A DNA stretch of 64,000 bases from Duganella radicis (lineage in GTDB: Bacteria > Pseudomonadota > Gammaproteobacteria > Burkholderiales > Burkholderiaceae_D). The notes beneath the pieces are model-generated. The model worked only from the letters and a program-made list of their open reading frames with translations, was not told where the DNA came from and ran no database searches. The stretch is from NCBI RefSeq assembly GCF_009720825.1, contig NZ_WNKY01000012.1:62001-126000 (forward strand), read 5' to 3'. The position numbers were made by a program, and so were the translations under genes. Each line of letters starts with the position of its first letter. The first letter of the stretch is position 1. This document shows, piece by piece, positions 1 to 8,769 of the stretch.

Positions 1-1
1 G

Positions 2-796
2 TCGGCCACGCAGATGGGCAGCACGGCCGGGCGCGACGCGGTGCGCGGCATCTTCGCCATGCTGGCGACGCAGGTGCTGGCGGCCGGCCAGCCGGTACGC
101 GTGTGCGCCGGCCTGACGGGCTTTGATGGCGTTAGCACGCAGGCCGCGCAGATGCTGGCGGAGGTGCTGAAGCTGACGCCATCGTCCATCGGCATGCGCA
201 ACGACGTGGAGATCGCGTATCTGGACAGCTTTGCGCCGGGCGAGGGTTACTTCATTTATGCCGGCACCGGCTCGATCGCCGCGTTCATCGATGCGGATGG
301 CCAGTTCCACCGCGCCGGCGGCCGTGGCGTTACGCTGGATGACGGCGGCGGTGGTTTCTGGATCGCGCGCGAAGCCATGCGCCACATCTGGCGGCTGGAG
401 GACGAGCAGCCCGGCGTGTGGCAGCAATCGGCCATGGCGCGCGCGGTGTTTGCGCAGATCGGCGGCAGTGATTGGTCGGTGTCGCGCCAGTTCATTTACG
501 GCCAGGATCGCGGTGCGATCGGGCGGCTGGCGCTGGCCGTCGCCGCCAGCGCCGATACCGATCCGGTGGCGCGCAACATCCTTGAGCGCGCCGGCAGCGA
601 ATTGGCGCGGATTGCGCTGGCGCTGGTTGGCCGCTACGGCGTACGTCCGATCGCGCTGGGCGGACGCGCGGCGCATCTGCATCCGCTGATCGCGCAAAGC
701 ATGCGGGCGGCGCTGCCTGCCGAACTGTCGATGACGCAGCGGCACACACTGGCGCACCACGCGGCGGCGCGGATTGCTCTACACTCCCATCATTGA
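2..796 (+). CDS. BadF/BadG/BcrA/BcrD-type ATPase, probable N-acetylglucosamine (amino sugar) kinase, 5' truncated by the window
   Basis: The frame stays open to the left edge, so the ATG at 14 is probably internal and the N-terminal phosphate-binding DGGGT-type motif lies outside the window. What remains (about 260 aa) shows the second half of an actin-like sugar kinase: a GTGS phosphate-binding segment (YAGTGSIAAF), a glycine-rich LDDGGGGFWIAREA segment corresponding to the GDEGSG..IGREA region of GlcNAc kinases, and a C-terminal ALGGRAA adenosine-type motif. Family knowledge: BadF-domain proteins next to peptidoglycan hydrolases usually phosphorylate GlcNAc or related amino sugars during cell-wall recycling. 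The downstream amidase starts 18 bases later, so the two are probably co-transcribed. The substrate is an inference; an activator ATPase of the same fold cannot be excluded without the N-terminus. Confidence 0.75.
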   Translation, partial: SATQMGSTAGRDAVRGIFAMLATQVLAAGQPVRVCAGLTGFDGVSTQAAQMLAEVLKLTPSSIGMRNDVEIAYLDSFAPGEGYFIYAGTGSIAAFIDADGQFHRAGGRGVTLDDGGGGFWIAREAMRHIWRLEDEQPGVWQQSAMARAVFAQIGGSDWSVSRQFIYGQDRGAIGRLALAVAASADTDPVARNILERAGSELARIALALVGRYGVRPIALGGRAAHLHPLIAQSMRAALPAELSMTQRHTLAHHAAARIALHSHH

Positions 797-814
797 ACTG
801 ATGCTGACACGCTT

Positions 815-1687
815 ATGAAAATTGTTCCGCTACTCGCTTTGACGGCTTTGCTGGCTGGTTGCGCCACGGTGGCGCCGGAAGGTCCGCGCTTCGACCGCTC
901 GCTGACCGCGAAGGCGCAGAGTGACCGCATCAAGTATGTGATCCTGCACTACACGGTGAGTGACCTGCCGCGTTCCATCAACACGCTGGCGTATGGCACG
1001 CAGGTGAGCGCGCATTATCTGCTGACGGATACGGAGCAGCCGTTTTTCTACACGCTGGTGGATGAGCCGCGCCAGTCGAATCACGCGGGTTTGAGCAGCT
1101 GGAAGATTTACAACCAGCTCAATTCGGCGTCGATCGGCATCGAGATCGTCAATCCGGGCTTCAAGGAGACGGCGCAGGGACGTGTGTATGCGCCGTTTTC
1201 GCAGGCGCAGATCGACCAGCTGATTTTGCTGTTGAAGGATATTGTCAAGCGCCACAACATCCCGATGGGGAATATCCTCGGCCATAACGACATCGCGCCA
1301 CAGCGCAAGCAGGACCCCGGGCCGGCGTTTCCGTGGAAGCAGCTGGCGGATGCCGGCTTGATCCCGTGGCCGGAGCCGAGCCGCGTGGCGGCGCGCCTCC
1401 CCGGCTTGCAGGAGCAGTTGCCGGACGTGTTCTGGTTCCAGCGCAAGCTGGCGGAGATCGGTTACGCGGTGCCGCAGAACGGCGAACTGGATCAGGCCAC
1501 GCGCAATGTGATTTCGGTCTTCCAGACCAAGTACCGGCCATCGCTGTTCGACGGCACGCCGGACGCGGAAACGGCGGCGATGATGGATGTCTTGACGACA
1601 CCCGTTCCGCTGATCCCGGCCGCGCCGGCCAGTGCGCCGCAGCCGGCCGCCGACAGCCCGCCGCCGGTCCCGGCCGAATCGGACTGA
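815..1687 (+). CDS. amiD: N-acetylmuramoyl-L-alanine amidase, AmiD-like lipoprotein
   Basis: A 290-aa protein that cleaves the amide bond between MurNAc and the stem peptide (or anhydro-muropeptides), probably anchored in the outer membrane facing the periplasm. The N-terminus is a lipoprotein signal with lipobox LAGC (Cys16). The Amidase_2 (AmpD/AmiD) domain follows, with zinc ligands at His45 (LHYT), His157 and Asp167 in GHNDIAPQRKQDPG, and Glu110 in IGIEIVNPG. A PG_binding_1 domain covers about residues 205-255, then a Pro/Ala-rich tail. Length and layout match E. coli AmiD (276 aa). It lies between the sugar kinase and the D,D-dipeptidase, suggesting a muropeptide-degradation unit. Confidence 0.9.
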   Translation: MKIVPLLALTALLAGCATVAPEGPRFDRSLTAKAQSDRIKYVILHYTVSDLPRSINTLAYGTQVSAHYLLTDTEQPFFYTLVDEPRQSNHAGLSSWKIYNQLNSASIGIEIVNPGFKETAQGRVYAPFSQAQIDQLILLLKDIVKRHNIPMGNILGHNDIAPQRKQDPGPAFPWKQLADAGLIPWPEPSRVAARLPGLQEQLPDVFWFQRKLAEIGYAVPQNGELDQATRNVISVFQTKYRPSLFDGTPDAETAAMMDVLTTPVPLIPAAPASAPQPAADSPPPVPAESD

Positions 1688-1694
1688 GCGTGCC

Positions 1695-2309
1695 ATGACC
1701 GCGCCGCCCGTTCCCTGCGAAGCGATCCCGGGTCATCCCGACTTCCGCCGGCTGGATAGCGTCGCAGGCATCGCGGTTGACCTGCGCTATGCGACGGCCG
1801 ACAATTTTGTCGGCCGCGATCTGTATTCCCCGCTGGACTGCCACTGGCTGCACAAGGACGCCGCCGCCGCGCTGGAACGCGCGGTGGCCTGGCTGGCCGC
1901 GCGCAAACCGGAATACACGCTGCTGGTGCTGGACGCCTTGCGCCCGCAGCGCGTGCAGGAACAACTGTGGACGGCGCTGCAAGGCACCGATCTGCTGACC
2001 TACATCGCCGAGCCCACGCGCGGCTCGATTCACTCCTTCGGCATGGCGCTGGATCTGACGCTACGCGATGCCGACGGCCGTGAACTCGACATGGGCACCG
2101 GCTTTGACGACTTGAGTGAACATTCCCATCCGGCGCTGGAACAGCAGCTGCACGCGCGCGGCGAGCTCTCACAGCGGCATATCGACAACCGCCGCTGGCT
2201 GCGCGCCGCCATGCTGAACAACGGCTGGCACGGCATCAACACCGAATGGTGGCACTTCGATTGCGGCGACCGTCAACATGTCCGCGAGCACTACACCCGC
2301 GTGCTCTAA
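1695..2309 (+). CDS. ddpX: D-alanyl-D-alanine dipeptidase, VanX/DdpX family
   Basis: A 204-aa zinc D,D-dipeptidase hydrolysing D-Ala-D-Ala. The ATG at 1695 follows the amidase stop by 7 bases; the open frame extends further upstream but inside the amidase, so the shorter start is preferred. Family M15D motifs are visible: Arg83 in DALRPQ, zinc ligands His113 and Asp120 in SIHSFGMALD, catalytic Glu184 and zinc ligand His187 in EWWHFD. There is no signal peptide, so it acts in the cytoplasm as DdpX and VanX do. In a chromosomal Gram-negative setting without vanHA it is best read as peptidoglycan recycling or D-Ala salvage, not glycopeptide resistance. Its 3' end overlaps the convergent beta-lactamase gene by 4 bases. 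Confidence 0.88.
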   Translation: MTAPPVPCEAIPGHPDFRRLDSVAGIAVDLRYATADNFVGRDLYSPLDCHWLHKDAAAALERAVAWLAARKPEYTLLVLDALRPQRVQEQLWTALQGTDLLTYIAEPTRGSIHSFGMALDLTLRDADGRELDMGTGFDDLSEHSHPALEQQLHARGELSQRHIDNRRWLRAAMLNNGWHGINTEWWHFDCGDRQHVREHYTRVL

Positions 2310-3448
2310 TTGTCCAGCGACGACAGGATGGCGTGGGCGGCCTTGATGCGCTCCGGGATCGGATAATTCCTGTTGGCCAAAATGACGATGCCGATCTTCT
2401 TTTCCGGCACAAAGGCCACGTAGGAACTGAAGCCGCCGGTGGCGCCGGTCTTGTTGTACCAGGTGTTATTTGACGCCGGCAGCGGTGGCGACAGGCGCAC
2501 GGTCGGATTGACCTCGCGGCTCATGGTGTTGGAGTTACCCTCCAGCAGATGCTCCAGCGAGACCGGATACGGATACCGCTCCCAGCCCAGGCCCTGCGTG
2601 TTCACGCCAGTCTTGAAGTAGCCGATGTGCGTGCCTTCAATCGCGCGTCGCACCGCGTCATCCAGATGGCTTGGGTCGATATTCGCCTGCACGTAGCGGA
2701 TCAGGTCCGCGCTGCTGGAGCGCACGCCATAGGCTTCCACCGAGAACAGCTCGTCTCGCATGCGTACCGGCTGGTTATCCTTGTTGTAGCCCCATGCGTA
2801 GTTGGACATCGCGCTGCGCGGCACCCGGATGTAGGTGTTGCGCATGCCCAGCTTCGGCAGGAGCCGCTTTTCGAGGATGTCGGCCTGGCTGGTCTTCATC
2901 GCCAGGCTGGCGGCGTGGCCGAACACGCCGAGACTCGGATTCGAATACTTCCGCACCTGATCCGGCGCCGCCACCGGCTTGAAATCGCGCAGGAAGGCCA
3001 GCATGCTTGCTTCCGTGTTTTTTACCTCGTCCGGAACTTGCAGCGGCAGGCCGCCGGCGGTGTAGGTGCCGAAGTTAAGCATGGTGGCCTGGTCGATGGC
3101 GCTGCCCTTCAGCTGCGGCATGTGGCGGCTTGGGTGATCGTCCAGCGACAGCTTGCCCTGCGCCACACCGTAAGTGACCATCGTGGCGGTGAAGGTCTTG
3201 CTGACGGAACCCAGTTCGAACAAGGTATGTTCGGAGACGGGCTTGTGGTCTTCCTTCGACGCCAGGCCGTAGCTGAAATAGGACGGCTTGCCGTTGACGG
3301 TGACGGCAACCGCGATGCCCGGCACATCATATTCCCTCATGATAGGCAGGATGGCCTGATCGACCGCGGTTTGCAGGTCGGCGGCGCCGGCGATGGGCGT
3401 GCAGCAGCACGCGGCGATGGCAAATGCCATGCGGCTCAAAGTAGACAA
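2306..3448 (-). CDS. Class C (AmpC-type) beta-lactamase
   Basis: A 380-aa secreted serine hydrolase with an N-terminal signal peptide (about residues 1-22, with an unusual CCC stretch) ending near AGAAD. All class C hallmarks are present: SxxK as Ser81-Val-Ser-Lys84 in ELGSVSKTF, the tyrosine motif YSN in VRKYSNPSLG, and KTG in NKTGATGGFSSY. Length fits AmpC (about 380). It begins 22 bases after the BlaR1-like gene on the same strand, so it is probably the second gene of that operon. Most AmpC genes are controlled by a divergent LysR-type AmpR; none is here, pointing to control by the upstream sensor and operator instead. It could be a low-activity penicillin-binding esterase, but the three motifs and spacing argue for a true beta-lactamase. 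Confidence 0.92.
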   Translation of the reverse strand: MSTLSRMAFAIAACCCTPIAGAADLQTAVDQAILPIMREYDVPGIAVAVTVNGKPSYFSYGLASKEDHKPVSEHTLFELGSVSKTFTATMVTYGVAQGKLSLDDHPSRHMPQLKGSAIDQATMLNFGTYTAGGLPLQVPDEVKNTEASMLAFLRDFKPVAAPDQVRKYSNPSLGVFGHAASLAMKTSQADILEKRLLPKLGMRNTYIRVPRSAMSNYAWGYNKDNQPVRMRDELFSVEAYGVRSSSADLIRYVQANIDPSHLDDAVRRAIEGTHIGYFKTGVNTQGLGWERYPYPVSLEHLLEGNSNTMSREVNPTVRLSPPLPASNNTWYNKTGATGGFSSYVAFVPEKKIGIVILANRNYPIPERIKAAHAILSSLDN

Positions 3449-3470
3449 GGTAGCTCCTTGGGTTGGGGGA

Positions 3471-5216
3471 TTAAAGGGTATCCAGCCGCGCCGCGACTTC
3501 GCTGAGGAAGGCCTGCTTGGCGCGGGCGCCGGCGTAGACTTCCTGCCGGCGGTCCAGCGTCATGCGGGCGAACACGATGGTGCGCGCGCCCTTGGTGGCC
3601 CAGCCGACGTACCAGCCGTACTGGCGTTGGTGGTCGTCGCGGCCGTCCGCCAGCACGGGCGACGAGGTGCCGGTCTTGCCGCGGATGGTCCAGCCGTTGG
3701 CCAGCGTTTGCGGCCGCAGGATGCGGGCGGTCATCTCGTAGGCCTTGGGCGAGACCGGCAACTGGCGGTTGACGATCTTGCGCAGGAAGTCGATCTGCTC
3801 GTCCGGAGAAATTTGCAGCGATGAGCCTATCCACGACATGGTCAGGCCGTTACGCTTGCCCGCGTCGCCGGAGACATCGCGGTTGCCGTAATCGAAACCG
3901 TCGATGTAACGCTGGAAGCGCGCCTCGCCCAGTTGTTTGGTGATGTTCTGCGCGAACCATACGTTGGAGTTGATGATCCAGCTGGTGGGATCGGTATCGG
4001 TGCGCCACAACGCGTTCCAGTCGGACTGGCCAGGCTGGTATTTCATGACCGGCGTGTGCTCGTCGACCAGGATATCGCTGTCGTAGCCCATCAGGCTGAC
4101 CACGATGTTGAAGGTGGAGGCGGGCGTGGCGCGCGCATCGCACTGGCCGTCGTGACGCAGGCGCTGGCCGCTGGCGGCGTCCATCAGCGTGGTGCAGGAG
4201 AGCTGCGTGCCGGCCTGCGATGCCAGCGACGGCTGCAATGTCAGGCTCGTGGCCAGCACGCCGGCCAGGCCGATCACGGTGGCGGCGCGCGCCCAGCGGC
4301 TTTGCATGGCGCCGCGCGGATCGCGTATCAGCGCGATGCGGCTGGCCAGCGTGTCCGGGGGGGCGTTGCCGAAGGCGAGCGCGGTGGCGATCGGCGCCTG
4401 CTGCAGCTTCAATTGCGCGACCAGCGCCGCGGCATAGGCCTTGCGCTGGGCCTGAGGGCGGCCGCGCAGCACATCGCGGTCGCAGCCCAGCTCCTGCGCC
4501 CAGGACAACTGGTGGCGCAGCAGGCGCATGAAGGGATTAAACCAGAGCAGGGTTTGCAGCAGGATGCCGGCGCTGGCCCATTGCAGGTCGCGGCGGCGCC
4601 AGTGGGTAAGCTCGTGGGCGACGATCAACTGGCGCTGGTCGGCATCGAAGTCGCGCAGGTGGCGTGGCAGCAGCAGGCGGGGACGGAACAGCCCAAACAG
4701 CATGGGCGAGATCGGCGCGTCGACCTCGATGGTATCCATCGGCTGCGCGCTGGTCTTGCGGCCGGCGGCGGCCAGGGCCAGCAACGCGCGGCGGGTGTGC
4801 AGCAGCCGGGCCATGGCGCAGGCCAGGCCGGCCGCGTAGAGCAGCAGCCATCCCTGCGCGGTCCGGGCCAGGTAGGCGCGCGGACCGGCGCCGGCGGTGG
4901 CGCTAGGCGTGGCGCTGGCGATGACGGCATCACGGGTGCTGCCGTCGACGCGTTGCGGCGCGAATTCTTCGATATCGATCGGCGGCAGCAGGCGCAGACG
5001 CTCGCTTTGCGGCAGCAGGATCAGCACGAATGCGGCGATGATGGTGCACTGGCCGAGCAGCCACACCGAGCGCTGGGCGGCGATGCCAGGCAGCCAGCGG
5101 CGGCACAACATCATCACGGCCCACACGCCGCCGCCGGCGATCACGCAGCAGCCACTGGCCAGCAGGAACTGGAGCGTCAGCAGGTCGAAGCCTGAAAAGA
5201 GGTGTGAGAGAGCCAT
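3471..5216 (-). CDS. BlaR1-like protein: M56 metallopeptidase fused to a class D beta-lactamase-type sensor domain (SxxK lysine replaced by Asn)
   Basis: A 581-aa membrane protein. Residues about 1-330 form the M56 (BlaR1/MecR1) unit: hydrophobic segments near 13-36, 50-70, 120-137 and 312-328, zinc motif HELTH at 201-205 and a second ligand region QELGCD near 241-246. Residues about 335-581 are a class D beta-lactamase-like domain: STFN at 367-370, SNV at 417-419, YGN at 443-445, KTG at 514-516 and YGWYVGW. In BlaR1 and OXA enzymes the first motif is STFK/STYK, the lysine being carbamylated; here codon AAC gives Asn370. Role by family: antibiotic acylation outside activates the cytoplasmic protease, which inactivates a BlaI repressor. 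Start ATG 5216 has GGAG 8 bases upstream. A palindromic operator lies across its promoter. No blaI gene is in the window. Confidence 0.88.
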   Translation of the reverse strand: MALSHLFSGFDLLTLQFLLASGCCVIAGGGVWAVMMLCRRWLPGIAAQRSVWLLGQCTIIAAFVLILLPQSERLRLLPPIDIEEFAPQRVDGSTRDAVIASATPSATAGAGPRAYLARTAQGWLLLYAAGLACAMARLLHTRRALLALAAAGRKTSAQPMDTIEVDAPISPMLFGLFRPRLLLPRHLRDFDADQRQLIVAHELTHWRRRDLQWASAGILLQTLLWFNPFMRLLRHQLSWAQELGCDRDVLRGRPQAQRKAYAAALVAQLKLQQAPIATALAFGNAPPDTLASRIALIRDPRGAMQSRWARAATVIGLAGVLATSLTLQPSLASQAGTQLSCTTLMDAASGQRLRHDGQCDARATPASTFNIVVSLMGYDSDILVDEHTPVMKYQPGQSDWNALWRTDTDPTSWIINSNVWFAQNITKQLGEARFQRYIDGFDYGNRDVSGDAGKRNGLTMSWIGSSLQISPDEQIDFLRKIVNRQLPVSPKAYEMTARILRPQTLANGWTIRGKTGTSSPVLADGRDDHQRQYGWYVGWATKGARTIVFARMTLDRRQEVYAGARAKQAFLSEVAARLDTL

Positions 5217-5242
5217 CGAATACTCCGCATGCGACTGATGCC

Positions 5243-5272
5243 ACCATTATGCGACAAGTGTCGCATAATGGT
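5243..5272. promoter_or_regulatory. 30-bp palindromic operator, BlaI/MecI-like, upstream of the BlaR1-like/ampC pair
   Basis: Perfect 14-base arms ACCATTATGCGACA and TGTCGCATAATGGT with an AG centre. The core ACA-NN-TGT matches the centre of BlaI/MecI/CopY operators (TACANNTGTA type). It covers the spacer, the whole -10 and three bases of the -35 of the predicted promoter, the arrangement expected of a repressor site. No T-run follows it on either strand, so it is not a typical terminator for the aldo/keto reductase gene that ends at 5285. Confidence 0.75.
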
Positions 5273-5275
5273 CAA
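5246..5275 (-). promoter_or_regulatory. Predicted sigma70 promoter of the BlaR1-like/ampC operon
   Basis: On the minus strand, -35 TTGACC (5270-5275), 18-base spacer, -10 CATAAT (5246-5251). Transcription would start about 20-25 bases before the ATG at 5216. It is almost entirely covered by the palindrome at 5243-5272. Confidence 0.6.
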
Positions 5276-5284
5276 CCCCGGAGT

Positions 5285-6262
<978 letters not shown>

Positions 6263-6289
6263 GATGGCTCCTTGCGATGTGATGGGTTG

Positions 6290-6318
6290 AGTATGGACCC
6301 CGTCTAAAAAATACACAA
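6290..6318 (-). promoter_or_regulatory. Predicted promoter of the aldo/keto reductase
   Basis: Minus-strand -35 TTGTGT (6313-6318), 17-base spacer, -10 CATACT (6290-6295), within the 103-base divergent region shared with the LysR gene. The region also holds AACATTGTT, a small dyad that could be part of a LysR site; this is suggestive only. Confidence 0.35.
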
Positions 6319-6365
6319 TTACATTAAAATGCAAAACATTGTTGAAGCTGATGCAATGGTGAATC

Positions 6366-7265
6366 ATGGAAATGCTCAAAGAAATGGCGGTGTTTGCCCA
6401 GGTGGTCGACAGCGGCGGCTTTTCGGCGGCGGCGCGGATACTGGGCCTGACCACTTCCGCCGTCAGCCGTCATGTGTCGCGCCTGGAGACGCATATGGGC
6501 GGTCGTCTGCTACACCGGACCACCCGTGCCCTGTCGTTGACGGAACTGGGCCAGCACGTCCATGCCGGCTGCGTGCGGATGCTGAGCACCGCACGCGAGA
6601 TCCACGCGCTGGCGGGGAGTTATCGCGCCCGTCCCAATGGCGTGATCGCGGTGACGGCGCCGGTCGCGCTAGGGCAGATCTGGCTGGCGCCGCGGCTGCC
6701 CGTGTTTCTGGAGCGTTATCCCGAGGTGCAGGTGCGGCTGATCCTGGTCGACCGCAATGTGGATCTGGTCGAGGAAGGCGTGGACCTGGCGATCCGTATC
6801 GCCACCGAGCCGGCGCCGGGACTGGCCGCCCGTCCGCTGGGCAAGGTGCGGTATGTGCTGGTGGCGTCGCCGCGGTATCTGACTGCGCATGGGACGCCGG
6901 CCACGCCGCACGATCTGCCTCGGCATGCCTGCAGCTATCTGGGTTATGCGCGCTTTGGCGAGGAATGGACGTTTCGCCGCGACGGCACGGCAAGCTCCCT
7001 GCGCGTGCCGTCGCGGCTGACGATCAATAACAGCGTGGCGCTGCTGGCGGCGGTGGAGGCTGGCAGCGGCATTGGCCTGCTGCCCAACTTCACGGCGCGG
7101 GCGGCGCTGGAACAGGGGCGGGTCCGGCAGGTGCTGGCGGACTGGGAGCTGGATGAGCCTTATGCCGGCAACGTATATGCGGTGTATCCGCCTGGACCGC
7201 ACCTGGCGCTGAAGGTGCGTGCCTTTATCGATTATCTGGTGGCGGAAGCGGCGCCTGCGCTGTAG
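6366..7265 (+). CDS. LysR-family transcriptional regulator
   Basis: A 299-aa LysR-type regulator. Residues about 4-62 are the winged HTH (FAQVVDSGGFSAAARILGL, then TSAVSRHVSRLE), and about 88-292 the periplasmic-binding-protein-like effector domain. It is divergent from the aldo/keto reductase with about 100 bases between them, the usual arrangement for a LysR protein controlling its neighbour. It resembles the subgroup adjacent to oxidoreductases (DmlR/YafC-like). Its 3' end overlaps the convergent dacB by 41 bases. The effector is not predictable from sequence. Confidence 0.93.
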   Translation: MEMLKEMAVFAQVVDSGGFSAAARILGLTTSAVSRHVSRLETHMGGRLLHRTTRALSLTELGQHVHAGCVRMLSTAREIHALAGSYRARPNGVIAVTAPVALGQIWLAPRLPVFLERYPEVQVRLILVDRNVDLVEEGVDLAIRIATEPAPGLAARPLGKVRYVLVASPRYLTAHGTPATPHDLPRHACSYLGYARFGEEWTFRRDGTASSLRVPSRLTINNSVALLAAVEAGSGIGLLPNFTARAALEQGRVRQVLADWELDEPYAGNVYAVYPPGPHLALKVRAFIDYLVAEAAPAL

Positions 7266-8769
7266 GGCCGCCTTGCCGTGCCACCCAGTCGACCAGCGCG
7301 TCCAGCACGGCGCGGCCGGCGCCGTTGGCGACGTGGTCGTCGTTGAGGATGGCGACGACGATGCAGGGCTGGTTGCTGGCGTCCGGGACGTAGCCTGCCA
7401 CTGCGATCACGCCTTTCAGGCTACCAGTTTTCAGGCGCGCGCGCTGCGCGGCTGGACTTTCCTTGAGGCGGCGCTTCATGGTGCCGTCGGTGGCGGCGAT
7501 CGGCAGGCTGGCCAGGAATTCGGGCATCCACAGGCTTTTTAAGCCGGCTTGCAGGACGCCGGCCAGTTGCGCCGCTGTGGCGCGCTCGCTGCGCGACAGG
7601 CCGGAGCCGTTGTCCAGTACCAGGCCGTTGCCGTCGATGTTGTGCTGCTGGAGCCAGGCACGGATCGCGGTTTCGGCGCGCATGGCGGTGCTGGCGCCGC
7701 CGGCATCCATGGCCAGCGGACGGCTGCCCAGCGCCGGATCGGCTTCCAGGCTGCCCAGGCTGAGGAAGATGGTGCGGGCCAGGGTGTTGTCGGATTGCTT
7801 GTTGGTGTCGCGCAGGATTTCCGGCAGCGTGCGCGAGACGTGTTCGGCCAGCAGGCGGCCGGCAGGCGCGGGCGCGGCCAAGGGCTGTGCGGCCAAGCCG
7901 GTGGGCACCTCGGCCGGGGCTGCGGCCTCGCGCACCTCGCCGGTCAGGCTGCCGCCCTGTTGGCGCCATTCGGCCAGCAGCAGGCGGGCGAGATAGTCCT
8001 GGCTATCGAGCACGTTGATGCTGGTGGACTTGGTGCAGTCTTTCGGGAAGCTGCCGTGCAGGACGACTTCGATGCGGTCGCCCTTGCGCGCGTAGTCCGG
8101 CGTGCGCCAGCCGTTTTCCCATGCGGCGCAGGCGGCGTCGCTGAGTTTCAACTCGGAGCGGATGCTGACTTTGTCCAGCTCCGGCATCATCACCAGCGAC
8201 AGCTTGTCGGCGCTGGAGCGCATTTCCACTTTCAGCAGATTGGTGTTGACCAGGGCCGCATTCGGGATGACGTTGTAGTACGCCCATGGATACTCATCGA
8301 ACGGCGGCTGCCCCGCGTCCGGCCGCGATGGCTGGAACAGCTGGCGGTCCACCACGATGTCGCCCTTGATCCGGCGGATGCCCTGGTTGCGCAGCGCTTG
8401 CAGCATGTGCGACAGCGCGTCCTCGTTGAAATCCGCATCGGCGCCGCCGCGCAATATCAGGTCGCCTTGCAAGACGCCGTTGACCACGTCCGCATTGCTG
8501 CGGAATTCGGTGCGGCCGCGGAACACCGGGCCAAGCTGCTCCAGCGCCGTCATGGTTGTGAACAGCTTCATGGTGGATGCCGGCTGCATGCTCAGCGTCG
8601 GGTTGTGCGACACCAGCACGGTATCGCCGCGCATCACGATGATGCCGGCCGCTTCCTGCGGAATCTGCGAGGACTGCATCAGTTGCGCCACCGGCTCCGG
8701 CAAGGCGGCATGGGCAACGCCGGCGGCCAGCAGCGCCGCCAGCAGCAGGGACTTAATGGAAGAAGACAT
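7225..8769 (-). CDS. dacB: D-alanyl-D-alanine carboxypeptidase/endopeptidase, PBP4 (DacB) family
   Basis: A 514-aa periplasmic S13-family low-molecular-weight penicillin-binding protein that trims pentapeptides and cuts 4-3 cross-links. Signal peptide about residues 1-22. Motifs: SxxK as Ser65-Thr-Met-Lys68 in PASTMKLF, SxN as SDN in the SDNTLART segment, and KTG from Lys447 in LKTGSLKG. The ATG at 8769 is preferred over an upstream TTG because the signal peptide begins there; it overlaps the end of the SpmAB-like gene by 17 bases, so translation is probably coupled, and no clear Shine-Dalgarno is seen. Substrate release products would feed the recycling enzymes encoded at 1-2.3 kb. Confidence 0.93.
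   Translation of the reverse strand: MSSSIKSLLLAALLAAGVAHAALPEPVAQLMQSSQIPQEAAGIIVMRGDTVLVSHNPTLSMQPASTMKLFTTMTALEQLGPVFRGRTEFRSNADVVNGVLQGDLILRGGADADFNEDALSHMLQALRNQGIRRIKGDIVVDRQLFQPSRPDAGQPPFDEYPWAYYNVIPNAALVNTNLLKVEMRSSADKLSLVMMPELDKVSIRSELKLSDAACAAWENGWRTPDYARKGDRIEVVLHGSFPKDCTKSTSINVLDSQDYLARLLLAEWRQQGGSLTGEVREAAAPAEVPTGLAAQPLAAPAPAGRLLAEHVSRTLPEILRDTNKQSDNTLARTIFLSLGSLEADPALGSRPLAMDAGGASTAMRAETAIRAWLQQHNIDGNGLVLDNGSGLSRSERATAAQLAGVLQAGLKSLWMPEFLASLPIAATDGTMKRRLKESPAAQRARLKTGSLKGVIAVAGYVPDASNQPCIVVAILNDDHVANGAGRAVLDALVDWVARQGGPTAQAPLPPPDNR

Noticed and set aside
1695..2309. Glycopeptide-resistance (van) locus
   Set aside because: Only a VanX/DdpX-type dipeptidase is present; no vanH, vanA/B ligase or VanRS pair. 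Recycling role is more likely.
5243..5272. Palindrome as a rho-independent terminator for the aldo/keto reductase
   Set aside because: Only two bases in the loop and no T-run on the minus strand; its placement over a promoter fits an operator better.
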